From: Phycisphaeraceae bacterium
Lineage (GTDB): Bacteria; Planctomycetota; Phycisphaerae; Phycisphaerales; Phycisphaeraceae
Assembly (NCBI GenBank): GCA_029260715.1
Contig: JAJDCS010000016.1
Span: 1-64,000 of the forward strand
DNA: 64,000 bases
Direction of reading: 5' to 3'
The notes beneath the pieces are model-generated. The model saw only the letters and a program-made list of their open reading frames with translations. It did no database searches and was not told the DNA's origin. The position numbers and the translations under genes are program-made. Positions 17,922 to 26,005 of the stretch are shown here, piece by piece (the stretch's first letter is position 1; each line of letters starts with the position of its first letter).

Positions 17922-18793
17922 TGGCCTGGCAAGACCGCCACTACAACCAATCCGGCTTCGGCGGCTCGTTCGGCGGGCGCCTGCAGGGCGCGTCGGTGGT
18001 CGTATGGCTGCTGGGGATCAACGGCGTGGTGTTCCTGCTGGGCATGATGCTATCGGGCAGCAGCCGCGGGTCGTGGCTCACACCGCACGCGTGGGGGCAC
18101 TTCAGCGTTGGCAAGGGTGTTTTCGGCCTACAGGTGTGGCGGTTTATCACTTACCAGTTCCTGCACGGCGATTTCTTTCACCTGCTGTTCAACATGTTCG
18201 GCCTGTACTTCTTCGGCCCGCTGATGGAGGGCTGGTGGGGCAGCAGGCGTTTCTTGGCTTTTTACCTGCTCTGCGGGGTCGGCGCCGCCGGGCTGTATGT
18301 GCTGCTGGCGTTTGTGCCGGGGCTGCTCGATGTGTCCGCGGGGACGGGGCTCGTCGGCGCGTCGGGGTGCATCTTCGGCGTCTTGGTCGGGTGCGCGGTG
18401 CTTTACCCGCATCAGCAGGTGATGCTCATGTTCCCGCCGATTCCCATGACGCTCCGGACCATGGCCATGGTGTTCCTGGGGCTTGCCATGCTGTCGCTCC
18501 TGGCCGGGTCGGCCAACGCAGGCGGCGAGGCGGCGCACCTGGGCGGGGCAGCGCTGGGGTGGCTGCTGATCAAGAACCCACGGTGGCTAAACTTCGCCGA
18601 CCACGCCGCGGGCGACTGGAAAGATCAACTGTCCCAGCGCGTGGCTCAAAAAAAGAAATTGGCGCGGTCACAGGAAAACGCCGAGGTCGACCGCATCCTT
18701 GACAAGGTGCGTGATCAGGGCCTGGCAAGCCTGACCAAGCGCGAGCAAAAGATCCTCAAGCGCGCCACCGACCGGCAGCGCCACGCGGGGTGA
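17921..18793 (+). CDS. Rhomboid-family intramembrane serine protease
   Basis: A polytopic membrane protein of about 290 residues. The catalytic Ser lies in GASGCIFG (GxSG) and the partner His in EAAHLGGAALG; HGDFFHLLFNMFGLYFFG is the typical loop and helix 2 segment with HxxxN. About six membrane helices are predicted, followed by a charged Lys/Arg-rich cytoplasmic tail of about 70 residues. Rhomboids cut single-pass membrane proteins; the substrate is unknown. It overlaps the Nudix stop. Confidence 0.93.
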   Translation: MAWQDRHYNQSGFGGSFGGRLQGASVVVWLLGINGVVFLLGMMLSGSSRGSWLTPHAWGHFSVGKGVFGLQVWRFITYQFLHGDFFHLLFNMFGLYFFGPLMEGWWGSRRFLAFYLLCGVGAAGLYVLLAFVPGLLDVSAGTGLVGASGCIFGVLVGCAVLYPHQQVMLMFPPIPMTLRTMAMVFLGLAMLSLLAGSANAGGEAAHLGGAALGWLLIKNPRWLNFADHAAGDWKDQLSQRVAQKKKLARSQENAEVDRILDKVRDQGLASLTKREQKILKRATDRQRHAG

Positions 18794-18827
18794 CCCCCCC
18801 TACTCTTACCGCTTCACCTGTACTGTT

Positions 18828-19220
18828 TTAAGCTGGATCGCCTGCCGAGGCGATGACACTGGCGGCGGCATAGTTCCGCGTGTGGGTGAGGCTGACCACC
18901 CAGCGGCCGATACCCAGTTGCCGCTCAATTTCCCGGCACCGCCCGGTCAGGTGGACGGTCGGCTGCCCCGATGGGTGGCGGCGGACCTCCATATCGGTCC
19001 AGGCGATGCCGTCTCGCCAACCGGTGCCCAGGGCTTTGAGGATCGCCTCCTTCGCGGCGAAACGAGCGGCCAGGTGCTCCACGACTCGCTTCTTGGCGCA
19101 GGCGTATTCGACCTCGGCGGGGGTGAAACAGCGGGCCAGAAACCGCTGGCCGTGCTGATCCAGCAGCCTCGCCACGCGGGCGGTCTCCACCAGGTCGATG
19201 CCATGCCCGATAATTTGCAT
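18828..19220 (-). CDS. acpS: Holo-[acyl-carrier-protein] synthase
   Basis: AcpS moves the 4'-phosphopantetheine arm of CoA to apo-ACP in fatty-acid synthesis. The N-terminal GHGIDLVE (metal-binding Asp), the central FAAKEAILKALG (catalytic Glu and Lys) and a C-terminal VVSLTHTRNYAAASV are all present. Length 130 aa is normal. It ends toward the rhomboid gene, 34 bases from it (convergent). No ACP gene is nearby. Confidence 0.94.
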   Translation of the reverse strand: MQIIGHGIDLVETARVARLLDQHGQRFLARCFTPAEVEYACAKKRVVEHLAARFAAKEAILKALGTGWRDGIAWTDMEVRRHPSGQPTVHLTGRCREIERQLGIGRWVVSLTHTRNYAAASVIASAGDPA

Positions 19221-19431
19221 ACGAGCCGTAGTGTGGCGGGCGACGTGGGTCTGTCAAATAACCATCGGCCGCGTAGGCCCAATAAGAAGCAACGACTTGC
19301 CGGAATAGATCACGCGGGCAGCGTGCTAAATTTATTCCACACCGGATTTTTCCGATACGTAGGTAGTTGGATTTGTCCATCCGTATTGAGTATTTTTACC
19401 GCCCACGCGGCGCAAGGGGTTCGAGGGGACC

Positions 19432-19848
19432 GTGCCAAGTACCACAGCCGTCAAAATTACGAACAAGAACGCCGAGGCGATGTTGATGATCAACGCGTTG
19501 GTCGGCGACCTTGCCAAGACCGCCAAACAGAACAAGCAGTCGCGCTCTGACGATCGGTACCCGCTTGAAACCAAGGTCATCCTGGGGAAAAGAGAGGGCC
19601 CGGACCAGTTCGTACCGCTGTACGAGTCTTGGGGAGAGGACATCTCCAACCAAGGCGTTGGGCTTCTGATGACCAAACCGCTAGAGAAGAGCAGGCGGCT
19701 GTACATCGTGCTGCGTATCCCTAAGCAAGGGAAGCTGTTCGCCCATATCCTTGTCAGAAGGTGTGACAAGCTCACCGCGGATATGTACAGAATCGGCGCG
19801 ACATTTGAGTTTGAAGACAAAGAGTCGTCTGCCTCTTGGGTGCAATAG
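19432..19848 (+). CDS. PilZ-like domain protein
   Basis: A 138-residue single-domain protein. After a helical N-terminus (about 35 residues) it shows RSDDRYPLETKV, fitting the RxxxR c-di-GMP-binding motif, and EDISNQGVGLLM, fitting the [D/N]xSxxG motif. This supports a c-di-GMP-binding PilZ effector. The start is a GTG preceded by GGGGAC. The window also encodes a protein with both GGDEF and HD-GYP domains 300 bases away on the other strand, a plausible source of the ligand. The partner is unknown. Confidence 0.75.
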   Translation: MPSTTAVKITNKNAEAMLMINALVGDLAKTAKQNKQSRSDDRYPLETKVILGKREGPDQFVPLYESWGEDISNQGVGLLMTKPLEKSRRLYIVLRIPKQGKLFAHILVRRCDKLTADMYRIGATFEFEDKESSASWVQ

Positions 19849-19907
19849 CCCAGCCGCCTAACCCCCGCCTTGTCAGGCCCGCGTCTGTGCATCACAATAA
19901 TCCACGC

Positions 19908-19980
19908 GGGCCCGTAGCTCAGTGGTTAGAGCACTCGACTCATAATCGAAGGGTCGCCAGTTCGAATCTGGCCGGGCCCA
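19908..19980 (+). tRNA. tRNA with anticodon CAT (Met or lysidine-modified Ile2)
   Basis: A cloverleaf of 73 bases: acceptor GGGCCCG pairs with CGGGCCC, D arm GCTC/GAGC, anticodon loop CTCATAA with CAT at 19941-19943, variable loop, T arm GCCAG-TTCGAAT-CTGGC and discriminator A. CCA is not encoded. The base pair closing the anticodon stem is C-A, a mismatch. The anticodon stem (CGACTCATAATCG) resembles E. coli tRNA-Ile2, whose C34 becomes lysidine, more than elongator tRNA-Met. The isotype is therefore left open; it is not initiator, as it lacks the three G-C pairs of that anticodon stem. Confidence 0.93.
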
Positions 19981-20049
19981 TTGGACGCGGCGTGTCGGTT
20001 GGTATCCGGCTATAGCACGTTGCATTTATAAATTTGATTGACTGGGTGG

Positions 20050-20071
20050 CACGGCTTGCTTGCAAGCCGTG
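20050..20071. repeat. Perfect 9-bp hairpin (CACGGCTTG/CAAGCCGTG)
   Basis: Arms of nine bases with a CTTG loop, in the gap between the tRNA and the convergent GGDEF/HD-GYP gene. It may end transcription or be a copy of a dispersed REP-like palindrome; only one full copy is in the window. A related shorter palindrome (CACGGCT-A-AGCCGT type) lies inside the 5' end of the phcB-like gene near 32611-32624. Confidence 0.6.
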
Positions 20072-20148
20072 AAATGCGGGTTCGCCATGTCAACGACCAC
20101 CGAACATCCATCAAAGATAATCACGCCAGGTGCTCTAGGCGGGTCTTT

Positions 20149-22782
20149 TCACCCCGCGTCGGCCAGCAAGGAATAGTGGCCGTCGAGCGGCTGGGACCTA
20201 TCCTTGCGGGACTGCGCCTCGTCTGATAGCTCCGCGGCGAGTTGCTCAAAACGTGTTTCGAGCTTGAAGAAAGCTTCGATGACGGCAGGGTCGAACTGCG
20301 TGCCGGCCAACAGCCGGATGATCGACACGGCCTTCTCGTGGGGGTATGGGTCTTTGTACGGCCGGGCGGTGGTCAGCGCGTCGTAGACATCCGCCAGCCC
20401 GGTGATACGCGCCGCCAACGGGATCTGCTCGCCCTTGATCTTGTGGGGGTACCCGCCGCCGTTGTACCACTCGTGGTGACCCTCGATCACTTCCAGGGCC
20501 ATCTTCAGGAACCGGACGTGGGGGTTCTGCTCGATGACCGAGCGGATCGTCTGGGCGCCCATCTCGACGTGGGACCGCATGATGGACATCTCGTCGTCGG
20601 TGAGTTTGCCGGGCTTGAGCAGGATGCGGTCGGGGATGGCGACTTTGCCGATGTCGTGCAAAGGCACGGACCGCTGAAGGTCGCTGATGTAGTCGTCGTC
20701 GATCTGCTCGCGGTACTGCTCTTTCGTCGCCAACTCCTTGGCGAGCAAAACCGCGAACGAGGTGACGCGGTCGAGGTGCTTGCCCGTGTCGGTATCGCGG
20801 TGTTCGGCCAGGCGGGCCAGGGCCACCACGATCGAGTTGTAGGCGTCGTCGCGGGCGCGGCGGCTCTCGATGCCGTCGATCGCCGAGGCGGCGATATTGC
20901 AGATCAGGTCGATGTACTCCAGGTCCAGCGGCTGGAAGGCCCTGCCGTCGTAACGCTCGGTGATATTCAACACGCCGACCACACGCTCCGTCGTCCGCAA
21001 CGCCGTGGAAACCAGCGGGGTGCTTACAAAAAACTGGGCGTCGTATTTCTCGTTGTTCTCTTTGGTCTCTTGCGCATCGTTGATCAAGACCGGCTTCCTG
21101 GACAGGTAGACACGCCCGGCGATCTTGCCGCCGATCGGGATGCGGACGTTGCGCGCGACCTTCTTTTCAATCCCGATGGAGCGGACAACCTCCAACTCGG
21201 TGCCGGTCTGGTCGGGGAGCATAATCGAGATACGGCGACACGCGGTCAGCTCCGCAGCCGCGGAGATAATCTTATCCAGAGCCGAGTTCAGGTCGCTCGT
21301 CACCGAGATGCTGCGCGACAGGTCCAGCAAGATCCCCAGCGCCCTGGCCTGGACGCCACGCACCTCGTTGCTCTGGATCAGCTCGGCCTTGTTGCGCTGC
21401 AGCCGAGCCATCGAACGCACGCGGTAGAGAAACGCCTTACGATCCAGCGGCTTGGTGATGTACTCGTCGGCGTGAACATCAAGCCCGGCTTGTATGTCTT
21501 GCTCGGACGACCGACCGCTAATGATGATGAGGGGGATGTCCTTGGTCACCGGGTTGGCTTTGAGCTGGCGTGAACACTCCAAGCCGTCCATGCGCGGCAT
21601 CTCGATGTCCATAAGGATGATGTCGGGGCGTTCCTGCTTGATTTTTTCGAGCGCATCGACGCCGTCAACCGCCTCGACGACCGTGTAGCCGTCCTGGTCC
21701 AGGAGCTTGCCGCAAAGCAAGCGGATGGCTTGATCGTCGTCCACGACCAAAACCTTCGTCGGGCTTTGGGACATCTCACCGGAGACCCACTGCTGGAGTT
21801 GTTTCTCATCCAAGGCCTCGTCTGTTTGTGCGTGGCTGGCCAGGCACACACGGTTGCGCCCCTCGCGCTTGGCGCGGTACAGCGCGTCGTCCGCCTGGCG
21901 GAGCATCGCGTCGAACGACTCGGTGTTCGGCCCCACCTCGGCGACGCCGATGCTGACCGTCACCGATAGCTCCAGGTCGTAGTGGTAAACTTTGTTCGAT
22001 TCAATGGCCAAGCGGACCCGCTCCCCACAGCTCACCGCGTCCTCGGCGGTGGAACCGGGGCAGAGGATTAGGAACTCCTCCCCGCCCATGCGACAGACGG
22101 TCTCGCCTTGACGGGCGGAGTCTTGGAGTTGCCTCGCGGTGCCGCGTAAGACCTTGTCGCCAACGGCGTGCCCGTAGATATCGTTGCAACGCTTGAAATG
22201 GTCGATGTCGATCAGCAGACACGAAAGCGGCGTACCCTGGCGGCTGGCCACGCTCCACAGCTCTTCGATGCGTCGCATGGCTTCGCGGCGGTTGGCAAGA
22301 CGCGTCAGGTCGTCGGTGATCGCGACCTGCTGGAGCCTGTTGTTGAGGACCATCAACTCGGCGTTGGCTTTGTAGATCGCCATGCGGTCCTGGGCCAACT
22401 CGTCCTCGAGCTTGAGCAAACGCTCGCCCGCTTGAAGCCGGGCGATAAGCTGCTGCTCATTAAAAGGCTTGCCGAGAAAATCATCAACGCCCGCCTCGAA
22501 CGCCTCTAAAATCTTCGGCCCTTCCTCGTAAGCACTCAGCGCCACGATGTAGACACAACCGAATGCTTCGGTCGATCGAATCGCCCTGCACAAGTCCAGG
22601 CCGTCCATCTCCGGCATCGCCAGATCAGTAATGATGATCTTGGGGCATTTCTGATTGAATAGACGCAGCGCATCGGCGCCGGTGTTGGCGGAGCAAGCCT
22701 CGTACCCAGCTTTGTGGAGAAACTGGGTGGCCAGCGAAATAATCGCCGGGTCGTCGTCTATGACCAGTACTGTTTTAGCCAT
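20149..22782 (-). CDS. REC-GGDEF-REC-GAF-HD-GYP c-di-GMP turnover protein
   Basis: An 877-residue regulator. REC1 (about 2-120) keeps Asp53 in TDLAMPEMDG. The GGDEF domain (about 155-315) has an intact GGEEF at 233-237; five residues before it is RQGE, one change from the RxxD inhibitory site. REC2 (about 343-460) keeps Asp392 in MDIEMPRMDG. A GAF domain (about 495-640) and a complete HD-GYP domain follow, with HDIGK and HHEWYNGGGYP. One polypeptide could thus both make and break c-di-GMP under two receivers. No cognate kinase is adjacent. The start ATG opens a perfect receiver N-terminus. Confidence 0.94.
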   Translation of the reverse strand: MAKTVLVIDDDPAIISLATQFLHKAGYEACSANTGADALRLFNQKCPKIIITDLAMPEMDGLDLCRAIRSTEAFGCVYIVALSAYEEGPKILEAFEAGVDDFLGKPFNEQQLIARLQAGERLLKLEDELAQDRMAIYKANAELMVLNNRLQQVAITDDLTRLANRREAMRRIEELWSVASRQGTPLSCLLIDIDHFKRCNDIYGHAVGDKVLRGTARQLQDSARQGETVCRMGGEEFLILCPGSTAEDAVSCGERVRLAIESNKVYHYDLELSVTVSIGVAEVGPNTESFDAMLRQADDALYRAKREGRNRVCLASHAQTDEALDEKQLQQWVSGEMSQSPTKVLVVDDDQAIRLLCGKLLDQDGYTVVEAVDGVDALEKIKQERPDIILMDIEMPRMDGLECSRQLKANPVTKDIPLIIISGRSSEQDIQAGLDVHADEYITKPLDRKAFLYRVRSMARLQRNKAELIQSNEVRGVQARALGILLDLSRSISVTSDLNSALDKIISAAAELTACRRISIMLPDQTGTELEVVRSIGIEKKVARNVRIPIGGKIAGRVYLSRKPVLINDAQETKENNEKYDAQFFVSTPLVSTALRTTERVVGVLNITERYDGRAFQPLDLEYIDLICNIAASAIDGIESRRARDDAYNSIVVALARLAEHRDTDTGKHLDRVTSFAVLLAKELATKEQYREQIDDDYISDLQRSVPLHDIGKVAIPDRILLKPGKLTDDEMSIMRSHVEMGAQTIRSVIEQNPHVRFLKMALEVIEGHHEWYNGGGYPHKIKGEQIPLAARITGLADVYDALTTARPYKDPYPHEKAVSIIRLLAGTQFDPAVIEAFFKLETRFEQLAAELSDEAQSRKDRSQPLDGHYSLLADAG

Positions 22783-23055
22783 ACCGATTCAACCGATTCA
22801 AAACCCGAACGCCTGTGTTGATCCCTCTTGACCCAATACCGACAACGCCGGCGGTTGCACCGACGCGTCAACAAAGCGATCGTTTACGATTGGCCGCATC
22901 CTACGCACCGCCAATTCGCTGTGTCTTTGCCACGCTACAAACATTTATTCCCCCGGAGTGCTTTCCCAACTAACCCAGCAAGCCGTGTAGCCGAGCACAA
23001 CCGCTGTAATCCTCCGTAGATATCGGCATATTATCAGTGCGAATACGGCAATATC
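22783..23055. other. Intergenic region, no gene recognised
   Basis: About 270 bases upstream of the c-di-GMP gene (minus strand) and of the small ORF at 23056. A 63-codon plus-strand reading frame at 22828-23019 has no protein-like pattern. Confidence 0.35.
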
Positions 23056-23220
23056 ATGTTGGAAATAGCATTACGGCCTACATTTCGCATTTGTTTCAAC
23101 AGGGGGCTTTGCGGACGCGGGATCGGGTTTATCGGCGGTCTGGCCGTGGTCCTGATGGCGGTTTACAATCATTATGAGGCTACGCTTGCGAGTCCCGCTT
23201 CAGATTCGAACGCCCAATAA
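23056..23220 (+). CDS. Possible 54-residue single-pass membrane protein
   Basis: An ATG-started reading frame of 54 codons directly upstream of the DJ-1/PfpI gene, ending 16 bases before its ATG. It has a basic N-terminus with several Arg, one hydrophobic stretch (IGFIGGLAVVLMAVY) and a short polar tail. This positive-inside arrangement fits a small inner-membrane protein. No clear ribosome site is visible, so it may equally be a chance frame in the leader. Confidence 0.35.
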   Translation: MLEIALRPTFRICFNRGLCGRGIGFIGGLAVVLMAVYNHYEATLASPASDSNAQ

Positions 23221-23235
23221 CAAGGAAGCCGCGAC

Positions 23236-23778
23236 ATGGAAAAGCTAACCGGCAAGCACGTATTAATCCTGGTTGGAGACGACTACGAAGACCTGGAGTT
23301 GTGGTACCCAAAGCTGAGGCTGCTCGAGGCGGGCGCCGGCGTGACGGTGGCCGGCCCCAAACGCGACACCCTCTACCGCGGCAAACACGGGTACCCTTGC
23401 GTCAGCGACGCGGCGATCGACGAGATGGAAACGCAAGACTTCCACGGGCTGATCGTGCCCGGCGGGTGGATGCCCGATAAGCTGCGACGCGATCCGGCCG
23501 TGTTGGAATTGACTTACCAGTTCGCCCAGGAGGGCAAGCTGATCGCGGCGATCTGCCACGGCGGGTGGATACCGATCTCGGCGGGGGTGTACACGGGGAT
23601 CAAAGTCACCGGCTCGCCCGGGATCAAAGACGACCTGATCAACGCCGGCGCGCTGTTTGAAGATGCGCCCGTCGTGATCGACCGGCACTTCGTCTCAAGC
23701 AGACGCCCAAGCGACTTGCCCGATTTCTGCAAAGGGGTCTTGGGGGTCTTGTCCTCATTTGTCGCGCAGGCGGTGTAG
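23236..23778 (+). CDS. DJ-1/PfpI family protein
   Basis: A 180-residue class I glutamine-amidotransferase-like protein of the PfpI/YhbO type. The nucleophile-elbow Cys sits in AICHGG, and the conserved acid lies in DDYEDLELWYP near the N-terminus. Relatives are annotated as peptidases, glyoxalases or deglycases; the activity is debated. The ribosome site AAGGAA is ten bases before the ATG. Its only close neighbour is the possible small membrane protein upstream. Confidence 0.92.
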   Translation: MEKLTGKHVLILVGDDYEDLELWYPKLRLLEAGAGVTVAGPKRDTLYRGKHGYPCVSDAAIDEMETQDFHGLIVPGGWMPDKLRRDPAVLELTYQFAQEGKLIAAICHGGWIPISAGVYTGIKVTGSPGIKDDLINAGALFEDAPVVIDRHFVSSRRPSDLPDFCKGVLGVLSSFVAQAV

Positions 23779-23784
23779 AACGCG

Positions 23785-24294
23785 CTAGCCCGCGGACTCG
23801 GCACGCTGGATGTAGAACATCGAGTCCGTGGCCCGCGGCCCGATCATGTGCCAGCTCAAGGGGAACTTGGGCTTCAACGCCAGGTACATGTCGTAAAGCT
23901 TCCTGCCCCAGTCGTATTGCTGCTCGACGTTGTGGTCGATCTGCTTGGTGTGCGTGGAGGGGATAAAACGCCGCTGGGCGTAGTCCCAATTGGGGTCTAG
24001 CCGGATCAGCAGGTGTCCCTCGCCCCACTCAATGGGGTAGCCGTGGACAAAACCCGACCCCGTCCCCGGTGTGTGGAACCAGTAGCAGACAAAGCGGTCC
24101 TTGTCGGCGGTGGAAGCGTCCTCGCCCCCGCCGGCCAGCAACCGCGCGTGGCTGACACGGATCGGGTTCACCCCGAACCTCTTTTTGGCGATCCAGTACC
24201 GGCGCTGGGGCACGTCAAAAAGCCCGACATGGGCGTAGTCGGCACGCACCTTTCCGGTGCAGTACTGCCTGCTGATTTTGCGCTCTTCACCCAT
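23785..24294 (-). CDS. Conserved-looking hypothetical protein
   Basis: A 169-residue soluble protein that I do not recognise. It is rich in Tyr, Trp, Arg and His (for example RYWIAKKRFGV, CYWFHTPGTG and YDWGRKLYDMYLALK), which is protein-like and not a GC shadow. There is no signal peptide or membrane segment. It converges with the PfpI gene, six bases between stops. Confidence 0.65.
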   Translation of the reverse strand: MGEERKISRQYCTGKVRADYAHVGLFDVPQRRYWIAKKRFGVNPIRVSHARLLAGGGEDASTADKDRFVCYWFHTPGTGSGFVHGYPIEWGEGHLLIRLDPNWDYAQRRFIPSTHTKQIDHNVEQQYDWGRKLYDMYLALKPKFPLSWHMIGPRATDSMFYIQRAESAG

Positions 24295-24505
24295 GCCTGG
24301 TCAGTCAAATTCTGTGTCGAAACCATACCCTGGCAAGACTTGCCCACACCGCGTTGAAAGACACACGCTCAAGCCAACGCAAACAGACGACGGGTGCCCG
24401 GCCGGTCGATCCCGCAGCGTAGTATGCTATCATCATCCCCATTTGATTGGCCGATGACAAGACTGCCGGGCTAACGACCCGGTGCCACCGCCGGAAAGGA
24501 CCGCC

Positions 24506-24934
24506 ATGAGCCAAACAGCCACACGCCCTGCGGCCACGAGGGGCACGCTGATCGAGCAAAACCAAGGGGCCATCGTGCTTGGGCTGCCGGACACCGATTA
24601 CCAGATCCATTTATTGGTCGACGCCACGGTCGACGCAGACGCGGGCCAACCCATTGCCGGGGTCATCCACACACGCGCCAAGCGCGTGGACATCGTGCGC
24701 ACCGGCGGGCGGTTCATCGAGCCGGTGTACGGCCGCCCCAGAAGGCTACAGGGGGTCGTCGTCGCGACCGACCTGATTGAAAACACAATCACCGTCGAAT
24801 GCGGCGGGTGCCCGTTTGTTGGCAAGCTCACCACCGACCAGAAAGCGGCTGCGTTCCCACAAGGGGCGCTGGTGGCGTTCGACGTGGAACGGGGCGCGAC
24901 ATTTGAGCCGTTGCCCGCGACACGGCACGGCTAA
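24506..24934 (+). CDS. Hypothetical beta-rich protein
   Basis: A 142-residue protein, unrecognised. The ATG at 24506 follows GGAAAGGA at good spacing. The sequence seems to hold two similar beta-rich halves (about residues 10-65 and 80-135), each with a run of alternating hydrophobics, as in small barrels; ECGGCPFVG contains the only close Cys pair. No membrane segment. It lies 49 bases before the UDP-glucuronate decarboxylase gene on the same strand, so the two may be cotranscribed. Confidence 0.65.
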   Translation: MSQTATRPAATRGTLIEQNQGAIVLGLPDTDYQIHLLVDATVDADAGQPIAGVIHTRAKRVDIVRTGGRFIEPVYGRPRRLQGVVVATDLIENTITVECGGCPFVGKLTTDQKAAAFPQGALVAFDVERGATFEPLPATRHG

Positions 24935-24983
24935 AACCTAAACACAAAACTCCAGACAACCATTCCAATCACAATACCCAACC

Positions 24984-25976
24984 ATGCCAACATCCCTTAA
25001 ACGCATCTTAGTGACAGGCGGCGCCGGGTTCCTCGGGTCGCACCTGTGTGACCGCTTTGTGGAGCAGGGCCACGACGTAATCTGCGCCGACAACTTTTTC
25101 ACCAGCCAGAAGCACAACGTCGCCCACCTCCTGGGTCGCCCCAACTTCGAGCTGATCCGACACGACGTGACCCACCCGCTCTGGCTGGAGGTCGATGAGA
25201 TCTACAACCTCGCCTGCCCCGCATCGCCCGTCCACTACCAGTACAACCCGATCAAGACGGTCAAAACCTCCGTCCAAGGCGCGATCAACATGCTGGGGTT
25301 GGCCAAGCGCGTGCGCGCCAAAATCTTTCAGGCGTCCACCAGCGAGGTCTACGGCGACCCCGACGTCCACCCCCAGCCAGAGAGCTACCGCGGCAACGTC
25401 AACCCCATCGGCATCCGCGCCTGCTACGACGAAGGAAAACGGTGCGCCGAGACGCTCTTCTTCGACTACCACCGCTCCAACGGCGTGAACATCCGCGTGG
25501 CGCGCATCTTCAACACATACGGCCCGCGCATGCACCCCTACGACGGACGCGTCGTGAGCAACTTCATCGTCCAGGCGCTGCGGGGTCAGCCGATCACCAT
25601 ATACGGCGACGGGTCGCAAACCCGGTCCTTCTGTTACATGGACGACCTGATCGAAGGGTTTATCCGCCTGATGGACGGGCCCGACGACTTCATCGGCCCG
25701 GTCAACCTGGGCAACCCCGGCGAGTTCACCATCAAAGAGCTTGCCGAAATCGTGATCGAAATGACCGAATCCAAAAGCACGCTAGAGCACCTGCCCATGC
25801 CTGCCGACGACCCCACACAACGCAAGCCCGACATCACCCTAGCCAAGAAGCACCTGGGGTGGGAGCCGACCGTCCCGCTGCGCGACGGGCTTGCCAAAAC
25901 GATCGCGTATTTCCGCTCGATCGACCTGACCACGTTCCGCAAACCAACCGACAACGCGCCCGTGCCCGCGGTGTGA
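24984..25976 (+). CDS. UDP-glucuronate decarboxylase-like SDR enzyme
   Basis: An extended short-chain dehydrogenase of 330 residues. The NAD motif GGAGFLGSH opens the chain. The active-site Ser-Thr is in [10 protein letters not shown] and the Tyr-Lys pair in CYDEGKR. The sequence [11 protein letters not shown] and the late [15 protein letters not shown] are characteristic of UDP-xylose synthases, which turn UDP-glucuronate into UDP-xylose for surface polysaccharide. The unusual CYDEGK (rather than YxxxK in other epimerases) supports the decarboxylase subgroup over UDP-glucose epimerase. Confidence 0.93.
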   Translation: MPTSLKRILVTGGAGFLGSHLCDRFVEQGHDVICADNFFTSQKHNVAHLLGRPNFELIRHDVTHPLWLEVDEIYNLACPASPVHYQYNPIKTVKTSVQGAINMLGLAKRVRAKIFQASTSEVYGDPDVHPQPESYRGNVNPIGIRACYDEGKRCAETLFFDYHRSNGVNIRVARIFNTYGPRMHPYDGRVVSNFIVQALRGQPITIYGDGSQTRSFCYMDDLIEGFIRLMDGPDDFIGPVNLGNPGEFTIKELAEIVIEMTESKSTLEHLPMPADDPTQRKPDITLAKKHLGWEPTVPLRDGLAKTIAYFRSIDLTTFRKPTDNAPVPAV

Positions 25977-26005
25977 TGACCGCTTTGCCCGCTGCCGCTG
26001 GTGTG

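Noticed and set aside
20048-20064. Sigma-54-like promoter (TGGCAC ... TTGC)
   Set aside because: The GG-to-GC spacing is 12 rather than 10 and the sequence is part of a perfect palindrome, which explains it better.
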